64,000 bases of DNA from contig NZ_CP138200.1 in NCBI RefSeq assembly GCF_050859025.1, positions 3,224,001 to 3,288,000 of the forward strand, in the 5' to 3' direction. Both the position numbers and the translations under genes were made by a program. Source of the DNA: Wukongibacter sp050859025 (GTDB taxonomy: Bacteria; Bacillota; Clostridia; Peptostreptococcales; Caminicellaceae). The notes under the pieces are model-generated. The model saw nothing but the letters and a program-made list of their open reading frames with translations. It made no database searches and was not told where the DNA came from. Below, one piece after another: positions 43,652-52,377 of the stretch. How positions within the stretch are numbered: the stretch's first letter is position 1; every line of letters begins with the position of its first letter.

Positions 43652-44797
43652 TTAGAAAAATTTATTGATGTATTCTCTAGTGATTTTATCTGCTTCAATT
43701 ATATCATTTATATCAGGGTTTTTTATTACTTTAAACTTACTCATCGCCTTTTCTATCCTATCTGGTATATCGTAAAAATTAATCTTACCATCTAAAAATT
43801 GAAGTACTAGCTCTTCATTGGCCGCATTCAATACTGCAGGCATAGTACCTCCAGCACCTAATGCTTCAAAAGCAAGGTCTAAACAAGGAAAAGTAAATCT
43901 ATCGGGTTTCTCAAATGTAAGTTTATTAAACCTTTCGAAGCTCAAACCCTCACTATTTGATGCAACTCTACCTGGGTAAGTCATTGCATATTGAATTGGA
44001 AGTTTCATATCTGGAATCCCTAGCTGAGCAAGTATAGATCCATCGATAAATTCCACCATAGAATGAACAATACTCTGGGGATGCACAATAACATCTATTT
44101 GTTCCTTTTCAAGTCCAAATAACCATTTTGCCTCGATCACTTCAAGGCCTTTATTCATTAACGTAGCAGAGTCTATAGTAATCTTTCTTCCCATTGACCA
44201 GTTGGGATGTTTTAAGGCATCCGCTGGCTTTACATCTTTAAGCTCTTGTTTATCTAATCCTCTAAATGGACCACCTGAAGCTGTTAAAATCACCTTATTT
44301 ACTTCTTTAATATTATATCCCTGCATACACTGAAATATTGCACTATGCTCACTATCCACTGGTATAATCTTTACTCCATTAAGCTCTGCTTCTTTCATGA
44401 CCAATTGACCGGCAGTTACTAGAGTTTCTTTGTTTGCAAGTGCAATGGTCTTTTTAGCCTTTATAGCATTTAGTGTTGGCATCAGTCCAATATTCCCCAC
44501 AACTGATGTTACTAATATATCAACTTCATCAATAATTGATATTTCAATTAATCCTTCCATTCCCGATAGCACTTCTGTGTCTAATTCTGATATATTATCT
44601 CTTAATAGTTTTGCTCTTTCTTCATCGTATACAGCAACATATTTAGGTTTGAATTCTTCAATTTGCTTTAACAACAAGTCTAAATTATTGTTTCCACTTA
44701 TTGCTATAACATTAAATAAATTGGGATTATCCCTGATAACTTCTAAAGTCTGTGTTCCAATTGAACCAGTTGAACCTAAAATCGAGATATTCTTCAT
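43652..44797 (-). CDS. dxr: 1-deoxy-D-xylulose 5-phosphate reductoisomerase
   Basis: NADPH-dependent enzyme making MEP, the committed step of the non-mevalonate isoprenoid route. GSTGSIGTQTLEVI binds NADPH at the N-terminus; KETLVTAG and VDSEHSAIFQC hold substrate and metal residues; ASGGPFRG follows. I start at the ATG at 44797 (MKNISILGSTG), seven bases past GGGGGA, giving 381 residues; the frame from 44815 adds six residues over the ribosome site. Confidence 0.96.
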   Translation of the reverse strand: MKNISILGSTGSIGTQTLEVIRDNPNLFNVIAISGNNNLDLLLKQIEEFKPKYVAVYDEERAKLLRDNISELDTEVLSGMEGLIEISIIDEVDILVTSVVGNIGLMPTLNAIKAKKTIALANKETLVTAGQLVMKEAELNGVKIIPVDSEHSAIFQCMQGYNIKEVNKVILTASGGPFRGLDKQELKDVKPADALKHPNWSMGRKITIDSATLMNKGLEVIEAKWLFGLEKEQIDVIVHPQSIVHSMVEFIDGSILAQLGIPDMKLPIQYAMTYPGRVASNSEGLSFERFNKLTFEKPDRFTFPCLDLAFEALGAGGTMPAVLNAANEELVLQFLDGKINFYDIPDRIEKAMSKFKVIKNPDINDIIEADKITREYINKFF

Positions 44798-44951
44798 ATG
44801 TAAATCCCCCAACAAAGCTTAATATATAGAGTTCATATATAAAAATCACAATAAATCTTTTAAATTTCAATTCCTTAAATATCTTTAAAATCTTTGCTAT
44901 TCAAAAAATCAAAATGTAAATCTATATAAATTAATTGTTTTTACTAAATCC

Positions 44952-45743
44952 CTATAGTCCATTCAGAAAAAAAATAACGTAATAGTATACAAATGGTGCT
45001 ACTAATAATATACTATCAAATCTGTCTAATATTCCTCCGTGACCAGGCATTATATTTCCAAAGTCTTTTATTCCAACAGATCTTTTAATTCTTGATGCTA
45101 CTAGGTCACCACCTTGGGATATTATACTTCCTAAAAATCCCATAATTATAGAGTGAAAGATAAATTCTGGTATGAAAAGATATGAAAAAAGAAATGAAGC
45201 AATGACACTACCTAAAATCCCACCAAAAAATCCTTCAATAGTTTTCTTAGGACTGACCTCTGGAAAAAGTTTTCTTGATCCAAATATCTTCGATCCTAAA
45301 AAGTTTCCAGCAAAATATGCTGATGTATCAGCACACCAAGCAATAATAAAAATGAACCAAACAAACAAACCTGTACTAAGATTTGCTGCCAAAATAATAT
45401 GTATAAGTAAATACGGTATGTATAAAAATCCTAATAGTGTTATAGATACATCTGTATAAGTAATTTTTTTAGTAAATAGAAAGATAAGTAGTGTTGTTAT
45501 TGTAACCAATACAAATGCTAAGTTTATATAAGCACTTGTAGTATTTAGGAATATAAATATTGTATATATATATCCCACATAGCTTAATGGAAATATACTT
45601 CTGTGATTAAAAGAATCATAAAATTCTTTTAATGCTAACAAAACTACTAATAAAGATGATACTTTTAAGATAAATCCTCCACTCCATACTAAAAATATAA
45701 GTAAAGGCACACCTATAACGCCAGTTAGAACTCTCTTCAACAT
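44952..45743 (-). CDS. cdsA: Phosphatidate cytidylyltransferase
   Basis: Polytopic membrane enzyme making CDP-diacylglycerol from phosphatidate and CTP, the substrate of PgsA encoded at 14.4 kb. About seven hydrophobic helices; signatures are SRKLFPEVSPKKTIEGFFGG (about 156-175) and KDFGNIMPGHGGILDRFDS (about 227-245). Length 263 is normal. It lies 15 bp after uppS. Confidence 0.94.
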   Translation of the reverse strand: MLKRVLTGVIGVPLLIFLVWSGGFILKVSSLLVVLLALKEFYDSFNHRSIFPLSYVGYIYTIFIFLNTTSAYINLAFVLVTITTLLIFLFTKKITYTDVSITLLGFLYIPYLLIHIILAANLSTGLFVWFIFIIAWCADTSAYFAGNFLGSKIFGSRKLFPEVSPKKTIEGFFGGILGSVIASFLFSYLFIPEFIFHSIIMGFLGSIISQGGDLVASRIKRSVGIKDFGNIMPGHGGILDRFDSILLVAPFVYYYVIFFLNGL

Positions 45744-45758
45744 AGGATCACCACCTTA

Positions 45759-46514
45759 TTAAAGGCCTCCAAATCTTCTTTGTCTTTGCCCAAATTCAAT
45801 AATTGCTTCAAACAAATGGTCGGGTTTGAAATCTGGCCAATAGACTTCTGTAAACCATAATTCACTGTATGCTATTTGCCATAATAAAAAATTACTTATC
45901 CTCTGTTCTCCACTTGTCCTAATAAGTAAGTCAGGGTCCGGAATAGTATCTGTGTATAAATACTGTGAAAAAGCTTTTTCATCAATATCATCTATAGTTA
46001 AAGTATTCTCACCTACTTTTTTACAGATATTTTTTACAGCATTTAGTATCTCTGCCTTTGCACCATAATTAAGAGCAATATTTACCGTTAGTCCTGTATT
46101 CCCTTTAGTCATCAGTATTGCCTTTTCAATTTCATTTATAGTTTTCATTGGTAATCTATTAATATCACCAATAGTATTTATTCTTACATTATTTTTATGA
46201 AGCTCCTTAATTTCCTTTCGAAGATATAAAACCAGCAAATCCATTAAACCATTTACTTCTTCTTCAGGCCTGTTCCAATTTTCCGTAGAAAAGGCATATA
46301 ATGTAAGATATTGTATGCCAATATTTGAAGAACTTTTAATGATATCTCTTAAGGCTTCAACCCCTGCTTTGTGTCCAGCAATTCTAGGTAGATTTCTTTT
46401 TCTAGCCCATCTTCCGTTTCCATCCATAATAATCGCTACATGTCTAGGTATATTTTCTTCGTCTATTTCCTTAATGTAATCTCTAGAGATTGATTTTTTT
46501 ATTTTCTTAAACAT
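45759..46514 (-). CDS. uppS: Undecaprenyl diphosphate synthase
   Basis: Cis-prenyltransferase making the C55 lipid carrier for peptidoglycan. HVAIIMDGNGRWARKRNLPR carries the catalytic Asp and diphosphate-binding residues; STENWNRP, then RTSGEQRISNFLLWQIAYSE are conserved. I prefer the ATG at 46514 (MFKKIKK), 11 bases past ATGGAGG; the ATG at 46532 overlaps that ribosome site. A strong hairpin lies just upstream. Confidence 0.95.
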   Translation of the reverse strand: MFKKIKKSISRDYIKEIDEENIPRHVAIIMDGNGRWARKRNLPRIAGHKAGVEALRDIIKSSSNIGIQYLTLYAFSTENWNRPEEEVNGLMDLLVLYLRKEIKELHKNNVRINTIGDINRLPMKTINEIEKAILMTKGNTGLTVNIALNYGAKAEILNAVKNICKKVGENTLTIDDIDEKAFSQYLYTDTIPDPDLLIRTSGEQRISNFLLWQIAYSELWFTEVYWPDFKPDHLFEAIIEFGQRQRRFGGL

Positions 46515-46544
46515 AAGTTTCAAAACCTCCATGTTTCTAAAACA

Positions 46545-46572
46545 TTTAACCCTCCAAGCAAGGAGGGCTAAA
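46545..46572 (-). terminator. Terminator or attenuator just upstream of uppS
   Basis: TTTA-A-CCCTCC pairs with GGAGGG-C-TAAA around a six-base loop, then TGTTTTAG follows on the minus strand. It overlaps the stop of the small ORF at 46568 and lies about 30 bases before the uppS start, so it may tune how much transcript enters uppS-cdsA-dxr-rseP. Confidence 0.6.
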
Positions 46573-46765
46573 TATAGCTGACGGTTATTATAATAGTATT
46601 GTCAAAATTTTGCTGTCTTACAACTCTACATTCACTTTTTTTGTATTCATTTCTTTTAAAGGGTGATGCAGTTTCCCTAATAGTAATATTATAAGAATTT
46701 TTAAGACTTCTAATTACATCGGAAACATCTTCAATTTTAATACCTACTAAATCAGGTATTTTCAT
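46568..46765 (-). CDS. Small PASTA-like protein between frr and uppS
   Basis: A 65-residue protein of unknown function. It begins KIPDLVGIKIEDVSDVIRSL and ends VRQQNFDNTIIITVSYI, the beginning and end of a PASTA-like repeat (xPDLVGxxxxxA ... V..Q....T.I.V.V), but it has no membrane segment or partner domain. GGAGGT stands nine bases before the ATG, and the gene starts five bases after frr, so it is probably translated. The PASTA reading is an inference from pattern only. Confidence 0.6.
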   Translation of the reverse strand: MKIPDLVGIKIEDVSDVIRSLKNSYNITIRETASPFKRNEYKKSECRVVRQQNFDNTIIITVSYI

Positions 46766-46770
46766 TAAAA

Positions 46771-47325
46771 TTATACCTCCAAAATTTCCTCTTCTTTTTT
46801 AGATATTAACTCTTCTACTTCTTTAATATACTTATCAGTCATTTTTTGAACTTCATCTTCTGCTCTTTTTAAATCATCCTCTGTAAGCTCATTGCTTTTA
46901 TTCATTTTCTTTAATTTGTCGTTTGCTTCTCTACGTTCATTACGAATAGCAATTTTGATTTCCTCACCAGTTTTCTTTACAACTTTTTGAAGTTCTTTTC
47001 TTCTTTCTTCCGTTAACATTGGTATAGCTAAACGAATAAGCTTACCATCATTTGAAGGATTTATTCCAAGATCTGATTGTATAATTGCTCTTTCTATGTC
47101 ACTAATAGCATTCGAGTCATAGGGTTGAATAACAAGTAATCTTGGTTCTGGAGCACTAATACCCGCCAATTGTTTCAATGGAGTAGGTGACCCATAATAT
47201 TCAACATTAATCCTGTCTAATAGTGCTGGATTCGCTCTACCAGCCCTTATGCTTTGTAACTCTTCTTTAAGAACACCAATTGATTTCTTCATTTTTTTTT
47301 CAAAATCCTTATGAACCTCTAACAT
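46771..47325 (-). CDS. frr: Ribosome recycling factor
   Basis: Splits post-termination ribosomes with EF-G. Features: MKKSIGVLKEELQSIRAGRANPALLD, YYGSPTPLKQLAGISAPEPRLLVIQPYD, and the C-terminal helix bundle with RKELQKVVKKTGEEIKIAIRN. Length 184 is standard. It follows pyrH by two bases. Confidence 0.97.
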   Translation of the reverse strand: MLEVHKDFEKKMKKSIGVLKEELQSIRAGRANPALLDRINVEYYGSPTPLKQLAGISAPEPRLLVIQPYDSNAISDIERAIIQSDLGINPSNDGKLIRLAIPMLTEERRKELQKVVKKTGEEIKIAIRNERREANDKLKKMNKSNELTEDDLKRAEDEVQKMTDKYIKEVEELISKKEEEILEV

Positions 47326-47327
47326 AA

Positions 47328-48038
47328 TTAATCCTCCTTTACATATGTACCGATTTTTTCTCCTAAAATAACCCTCTTAATATTTTCAGGGTGTTTAAGG
47401 CTAAATACGATAATAGGAATCTTGTTGTCCATACATAGAGAAGTAGCAGTAGAATCCATTACTTTTAAGCCTCTATTTAATACATCTATATATGTAAGAT
47501 TATCAAATTTCTTTGCATCTGGATTTTCCACCGGATCGCTATCATATACACCATCAACCTTTTTAGCTAACAGAATTACATCAGCTTCTATCTCAGCAGC
47601 CCTTAAAGACGCTGTAGTATCCGTAGAAAAGTATGGATTTCCTGTTCCAGCAGCAAATATTACTACTCTTCCCTTTTCTAAATGTCTAATAGCCCTTCTT
47701 CTTATATAAGGTTCAGCAATTTGTCTCATTTCAATAGCAGTTTGAACCCTTGTCAATATATCAATGTTTTCCAAAGCATCCTGTAAGGCCAATGAATTTA
47801 TTACTGTAGCTAACATTCCCATATAATCTGCCGTCGTTCTGTCCATGCCTTCACTGCTTCTACCTCTCCAGAAATTACCTCCACCAACAACAACAGCAAC
47901 TTCGACACCTAATTCAATAATTTCTTTAACTTGAATGGCAATTGAATCAATTACTTCTTCATTTATTCCAAAACCTTTTTCTCCGGCTAATGCTTCGCCG
48001 CTTAACTTTAAGATTATCCTTTTATATTTGGGCCTCAC
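47328..48038 (-). CDS. pyrH: UMP kinase
   Basis: Phosphorylates UMP to UDP; a hexameric amino-acid-kinase-fold enzyme, often regulated by GTP and UTP. KRIILKLSGEALAGEKGFGI starts it; VVGGGNFWRGR and the RRAIRHLEKGRVVIFAAGTGNPYFSTDT region are conserved. Length 236 is normal. Start is GTG (48038), nine bases past GGAGG. A terminator separates it from tsf. Confidence 0.97.
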   Translation of the reverse strand: MRPKYKRIILKLSGEALAGEKGFGINEEVIDSIAIQVKEIIELGVEVAVVVGGGNFWRGRSSEGMDRTTADYMGMLATVINSLALQDALENIDILTRVQTAIEMRQIAEPYIRRRAIRHLEKGRVVIFAAGTGNPYFSTDTTASLRAAEIEADVILLAKKVDGVYDSDPVENPDAKKFDNLTYIDVLNRGLKVMDSTATSLCMDNKIPIIVFSLKHPENIKRVILGEKIGTYVKED

Positions 48039-48145
48039 AGTAACTTACCTCCGTTCCACCTTCTACTTATTCTACAAAAATATCTCAAAACCCTCTAAAA
48101 TATTTTAACAAATTTTCTAAAGGTTTATAATTTCCTACGTGTTAT

Positions 48146-48172
48146 AAAAAAGAGAACACCTTTGTGCTCTCT
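48146..48172 (-). terminator. Terminator of the rpsB-tsf operon
   Basis: AGAGAACAC pairs with GTGCTCTCT on a short loop, followed by six T residues on the minus strand, just after tsf. Confidence 0.8.
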
Positions 48173-48196
48173 ATTTTTAGTTTTCCATAGTTTTCA

Positions 48197-48847
48197 TTAT
48201 TTACTTTGCATTTGTTTAGCAACTTCCTCAGCAAAGTTTTCTTGTTTTTTCTCTATACCTTCGCCAACTTCATATCTAACAAATCTTCTGATATTTAAAT
48301 TTTCACCAATCTTTGCTATTTTTTCATTTAATAAATCTTGGATAGTTATATCAGGATTTTTGATAAACGGTTGCTCTAAAAGACAAACTTCTTTGTAGTA
48401 TTTTTCTATTCTTCCTACTACCATTTTATCTACGATTTTTTCCGGTTTTCCTTCATTTAAAGCTTGACTTCTTAGTATTTCTTTTTCCTTTTCAATTACT
48501 TCTGTAGGAACTTCTTCACGTCTTACATATTGTGGATTCGAAGCAGCAACTTGCATAGCTACATCTTTAGCAAAAGTTTTAAATTCTTCATTTTTAGCAA
48601 CAAAGTCAGTTTCACTGTTTACTTCAACAATAACACCTATTCTTCCACCATGTATGTATGATTCTATTAAACCTTCAGCTGCGATTCTTCCAGCCTTTTT
48701 AGCTGCCTTAGCTAATCCTTTTTCTCTTAGTAATTCAACTGCCTTTTCCATATCTCCATCTGTCTCAACAAGAGCCTTTTTACAATCTAACATTCCAGCA
48801 CTAGTTTTCTCTCTTAGTTCTTTTACCATTGAAGCAGTAACTGCCAT
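48197..48847 (-). CDS. tsf: Elongation factor Ts
   Basis: Guanine nucleotide exchange factor for EF-Tu. The N-terminal signature VKELREKTSAGMLDCKKALVETDGDMEKAVELLREKG and the core SETDFVAKNEEF are present. At 216 residues it is the short form typical of Gram-positives. GGAGGAATAAAA precedes the ATG. It follows rpsB with a 90-bp spacer holding a GTAAGGG/CCCTTAC stem that may attenuate. Confidence 0.97.
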   Translation of the reverse strand: MAVTASMVKELREKTSAGMLDCKKALVETDGDMEKAVELLREKGLAKAAKKAGRIAAEGLIESYIHGGRIGVIVEVNSETDFVAKNEEFKTFAKDVAMQVAASNPQYVRREEVPTEVIEKEKEILRSQALNEGKPEKIVDKMVVGRIEKYYKEVCLLEQPFIKNPDITIQDLLNEKIAKIGENLNIRRFVRYEVGEGIEKKQENFAEEVAKQMQSK

Positions 48848-48938
48848 TTTTATTCCTCCTCTTTACTCTATAATAAAAGGTAAGAGTAGTAAGGGAAAAA
48901 CCCCTTAAGCCCTTACCGTTAGAATTCTGTTAAAGTTA

Positions 48939-49688
48939 TTATTCTGCAGTTTCGTTTTCAGTTTCTTCAGCTTTTTTAGCTTCGGCTTCCGGGGCATCAA
49001 ATTGTTCGCCTTGTCTTCCTTCTATAACAGCATCTGCCATCTTTGCAGTAAGCAATTTTACTGCTCTTATTGCATCGTCATTTCCAGGAATAACATAGTC
49101 AACTTCGTCAGGATCACAATTCGTATCTACTATAGAGATTATTGGCAATCCAAGAATTTGAGCTTCTTTTATTGCTATTCTCTCTTTCCTAGGATCTACT
49201 ATAAACAAAGCATCTGGTGTCCCATTCATAGTCTTAATACCGTTTAAGAACTTTTCTAGTTTCTCTTTTTCATGTCTTAACTTAATAACTTCTTTTTTAG
49301 GAAGAACGTTAAATGTACCATCCTCTTCCATTCTCTCTAAATCTAATAATCTTTGGATTCTCTTTCTTATTGTCTTGTAGTTAGTAAGCATACCACCTAA
49401 CCATCTTTGATTAACATAGTACATACCGCATCTCTTAGCTTCTTTTTCGATAGCCTCTTGAGCCTGCTTCTTAGTACCTACAAAAAGAATTTTCTTTCCT
49501 TCAGAAGCTAACTCCTTAATAAAGTCATATGCTGATTCAACTTTTTTTACAGTCTTTTGTAAGTCAATGATATAAATACCATTTCTTTCTGTAAAAATGT
49601 ATTCAGCCATTTTAGGATTCCATCTTCTAGTTTGATGTCCAAAGTGAACCCCAGCTTCTAATAATTGTTTCATTGAAATTACTGCCAT
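48939..49688 (-). CDS. rpsB: 30S ribosomal protein S2
   Basis: Small-subunit protein bound at the 16S central and 3' domains. MKQLLEAGVHFGHQTRRWNPKM, GTKKQAQEAIEKEA, QRWLGGMLTNYKTI and LPIISIVDTNCDPDEVDYVIPGNDDA are standard. The last 20 residues are an acidic, Ala/Glu-rich tail. Its own SigA promoter and a folded leader lie upstream. Confidence 0.97.
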   Translation of the reverse strand: MAVISMKQLLEAGVHFGHQTRRWNPKMAEYIFTERNGIYIIDLQKTVKKVESAYDFIKELASEGKKILFVGTKKQAQEAIEKEAKRCGMYYVNQRWLGGMLTNYKTIRKRIQRLLDLERMEEDGTFNVLPKKEVIKLRHEKEKLEKFLNGIKTMNGTPDALFIVDPRKERIAIKEAQILGLPIISIVDTNCDPDEVDYVIPGNDDAIRAVKLLTAKMADAVIEGRQGEQFDAPEAEAKKAEETENETAE

Positions 49689-49794
49689 TTTCTACACCTC
49701 CATGGTTTTTTCCTCCGTCTCGGTCATTTTCTCAAAGAACCTTTTAAGGCACCAATTTGAGAATTTCAAGACGTGTGTATTTGTTACCTTAAGT
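49689..49794 (-). promoter_or_regulatory. Folded rpsB leader, candidate S2 autoregulatory element
   Basis: The leader of about 100 bases can form a nested stem: CGTCT (49769-49773 as AGACG on plus) with AGACG, inside it TTCTCAAA with TTTGAGAA (49729-49736 and 49756-49763), and inside that CCTTAAAAGG. The structure ends right before the GGAGG of rpsB. Ribosomal protein leaders of this kind often bind their own product; that role is inferred. Confidence 0.45.
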
Positions 49795-49824
49795 AGTATA
49801 ACATATTAAATAATGTTTATGCAA
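49795..49824 (-). promoter_or_regulatory. SigA-type promoter of rpsB-tsf
   Basis: On the minus strand TTGCAT (49819-49824), 18 bases, then TATACT (49795-49800). Confidence 0.65.
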
Positions 49825-50129
49825 GAAAAAAATTCTATTATATACCCGTTCATTGCACGAACGAAAAGAAAATATTAATATCTCTTTTCCAAGGAACTAG
49901 CTTAACAGATAACTATATAATAAAAGAGTTCCATATCCCTAAGTTTTTATTAATTCTTAAAGCAACATTCAGAGTATATTATAACCAAAAAAAATAAATA
50001 TAACCATAGATATTGAGATTGTACTAAATCCTTTTATCTTGATTTTATAAGTCTGTTAGACTTTGGTTACTCAAAAATCAACATACTGGCTTATAGCTAC
50101 ATTCTCTCTATATATGGTTTAATATTTTT
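49825..50129. other. Gap between the flagellar operon and rpsB
   Basis: No gene is seen. Two small hairpins lie at 49847-49863 (CGTTC/GAACG) and 50049-50063 (AAGTCT/AGACTT). Neither has a T-run, so the operon terminator is not clearly identified. Confidence 0.4.
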
Positions 50130-50660
50130 TTAACCCTTAGCTTTTCTTAAATTTAAAATTAACATAACCTCACCTGTACCTATATCCAGCTCCTTGGCAA
50201 TTTGCTTTACACTAAGTCCAGCATTTTTTAATTTAAGAATTTCTAAGGATTTACTATCAGAAAGAAAATCTTTCTCGACTATATTTTCTTTATTATTTAA
50301 TTTATTATCTATATTATTTGTAATATTGTTTTCATAATAGTCATTATTATGGACATTAGGTATAATAACCTGCTCATAATTCTCTGACGCTTTTTTATCC
50401 ACATGTTCAATTTTTGTTTCTAATTTCTCATATCTTTCCTCAAATTCATTGATTGTGCTGTTAAAGGTATAATTAATATCATGAATAATATTTTCTAAAG
50501 ATTCTATAGTAATAACTAGTTCATCATCTTTTTTTAAAACTTCTTCAGATATATCATCTACATCCTCTTGCTTTGATTGGCTTAAAATAAATATGATCGA
50601 AATGATTATAATGATTATGCCGATACCTAATATAAATAAACTTAACATGATACACCCCAT
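50130..50660 (-). CDS. SwrB-like protein (DUF6115), last gene of the flagellar/chemotaxis operon
   Basis: A 176-residue protein with one N-terminal transmembrane helix (about 5-27), a polar coiled-coil middle rich in Asn and Glu, and a C-terminal helix-turn-helix-like end (ILKLKNAGLSVKQIAKELDIGTGEVMLILNL). This layout and the position after sigD match SwrB (YlxL) of B. subtilis, which activates the flagellar export apparatus. Sequence similarity by eye is limited to the C-terminal motif. The start overlaps the upstream stop (TAATG); an ATG at 50648 after GGGGTG is an alternative. Confidence 0.7.
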   Translation of the reverse strand: MGCIMLSLFILGIGIIIIIISIIFILSQSKQEDVDDISEEVLKKDDELVITIESLENIIHDINYTFNSTINEFEERYEKLETKIEHVDKKASENYEQVIIPNVHNNDYYENNITNNIDNKLNNKENIVEKDFLSDSKSLEILKLKNAGLSVKQIAKELDIGTGEVMLILNLRKAKG

Positions 50661-50947
50661 TAAATCCTTATATCAATTTTAGAACTTCCATTTTTATCAG
50701 AGCCTTTATCCTTATTTCCTTTTCCTTTGCTATATATTCTCCCATTTCGATCATTTGTTTTAACTAAAGGATTTTCCTTTTTATCAGTTGTATTAACCTT
50801 TTTCAATTTCTTTTCTTCGATTTTTTTGTTCTTATTCAGCGATTGTTGAATAATATTTTCACTTTTATTGGCCATATCCTGGTTAATTTTAGAAACATTC
50901 TGGGATTTAGGCATTAAAACCTGCATATCTATTGGTCTAATAGGCAT
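50660..50947 (-). CDS. Small Lys/Asn-rich protein in the flagellar operon, unknown function
   Basis: A 95-residue, strongly basic protein with no membrane segment. The N-terminus MPIRPIDMQVLMPKSQNVSK is the ordered part; the rest is low-complexity (KNKKIEEKKLKKVNTTDKK, GKGNKDKGSDKNGSSK). I start at the ATG at 50947, eight bases past AAAGGAG; the GTG at 50956 is part of that site. Its place between fapA-like and swrB-like genes suggests a flagellar or motility link, but nothing in the sequence shows a function. Confidence 0.6.
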   Translation of the reverse strand: MPIRPIDMQVLMPKSQNVSKINQDMANKSENIIQQSLNKNKKIEEKKLKKVNTTDKKENPLVKTNDRNGRIYSKGKGNKDKGSDKNGSSKIDIRI

Positions 50948-50960
50948 AAATTTCACTCCT

Positions 50961-52364
50961 TTACACTAGAGGAGAAGTCACTATTTCGCTATTTTCTTTT
51001 ATCAATTTTACATTAGCCATTGTTTTCTTTACAATGTAATGAGAATTATTAATTCTAATATTTGTTCCTGAATATATTTGATCGGCTGATACATTACTAT
51101 TTTTTAAAGAATTTATAAAGGCATATAATTCTTTCTCTCTTGTCTCCATAGTTCTAACCTTTGTTATATATTGGTCTCTTGTTTTCAAATACTTGCTTAA
51201 AAATATTTCCCTTTTAGGGTCCTGACTTCTCTTTTTCTGTAAAATATCAATAGCTTGCTTAATTTTTTTTATGTCATCTTTAATTTCTTTAATTGATTGC
51301 TTTATATTCTTTAATTCCATTAATAGACCTTCATCTATTCCTACATGAATTCTTGTGATCGATCCTATTTGACTTCCAATAGTTTTTGCTACAACTTCTT
51401 TTCTGACGTTTAGATTTCCACCTAATATCAAACCTTTCTTTTCAGTTGAAATAACACTTCCTAAACAATTTATCTCACAGTGGATTATAGCATCACAAAT
51501 AATATCACCCTTTGCCTCCGCATAACAGCTTTCCATAAAATGAGCAGTTATATTTCCATTTGCTACTAGTTTCGCATCATTATGCACACCCTTATGAATG
51601 ATAATATTGTATGCAGTTATTTCAGAACCAGCTACTACTCCAAATATCTCTACATCATCACTTGAATTAATAGAATAGCCCGTATTTACATTTCCTCTTA
51701 CTATTATTTTTCCTTCAAAGCTTATGTTTCCAGTAGATATTCCTACATCTTCACTAATTTCTAATACTTTTATAATACTTACTCTTCCATTATCAAATTT
51801 AATCATTCCATTTTCACTGGCTAGCAAATGTATTCCATCATCAGATGTAGTTACATTTTTTCCCATTTTAAACTCAAAAAGCTTACCTGCTTTTCCTTTG
51901 ATTGTTCTCCCAGTTACAGTTTTTCCATCTTTATTTTCTGTAGGTAATATTTTTGTTGCTAATATATCTCCCTTTTTTGCCTTAAGTATGTAATCAATTT
52001 GTTTATGATCAACGGTTCCATCTGAAAGCATCTTAGGTTTTTTCTTGCTTTCCATGTCAAAATGATACTCAATTCTTCCGGGTTCACCATTGATATGCTC
52101 CTCACCCTCAGCTATCGATACACGATAAACATCACAAGGATTGTTCACTATTGAATCTATGACATTATCCTTTAAACCATAAACAACATTTTTCCTTTTT
52201 AATGCACTAATTATATCTTCTCTACTTATTGAAATCTCATCATTTGAAGATACAATAGTAATAAAAGCCTCATAATAATTATTAGATATCTCTATAATAA
52301 TATCTAGATCATTACTATTTTGATTTTCTATATTTGTTTTACCTAATATGTTATTATTTCCCAC
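50961..52364 (-). CDS. FapA-like DUF342 protein
   Basis: DUF342 protein with a beta-helix-like repeat region (GNISFEGKIIVRGNVNTGYSINSSDDVEIFGVVAGSEIT...) followed by a coiled-coil stretch (MELKNIKQSIKEIKDDIKKI) and a small C-terminal domain. An N-terminal domain (about 20-165) contains EGRPGRIEYHF-like GEPGRIEYHFDMES. Homologues occur in many clostridial motility operons with no settled function. The start is GTG at 52364, after AGGTGAG, 14 bases from the sigD stop. Confidence 0.8.
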   Translation of the reverse strand: MGNNNILGKTNIENQNSNDLDIIIEISNNYYEAFITIVSSNDEISISREDIISALKRKNVVYGLKDNVIDSIVNNPCDVYRVSIAEGEEHINGEPGRIEYHFDMESKKKPKMLSDGTVDHKQIDYILKAKKGDILATKILPTENKDGKTVTGRTIKGKAGKLFEFKMGKNVTTSDDGIHLLASENGMIKFDNGRVSIIKVLEISEDVGISTGNISFEGKIIVRGNVNTGYSINSSDDVEIFGVVAGSEITAYNIIIHKGVHNDAKLVANGNITAHFMESCYAEAKGDIICDAIIHCEINCLGSVISTEKKGLILGGNLNVRKEVVAKTIGSQIGSITRIHVGIDEGLLMELKNIKQSIKEIKDDIKKIKQAIDILQKKRSQDPKREIFLSKYLKTRDQYITKVRTMETREKELYAFINSLKNSNVSADQIYSGTNIRINNSHYIVKKTMANVKLIKENSEIVTSPLV

Positions 52365-52377
52365 GCACTCACCTACT

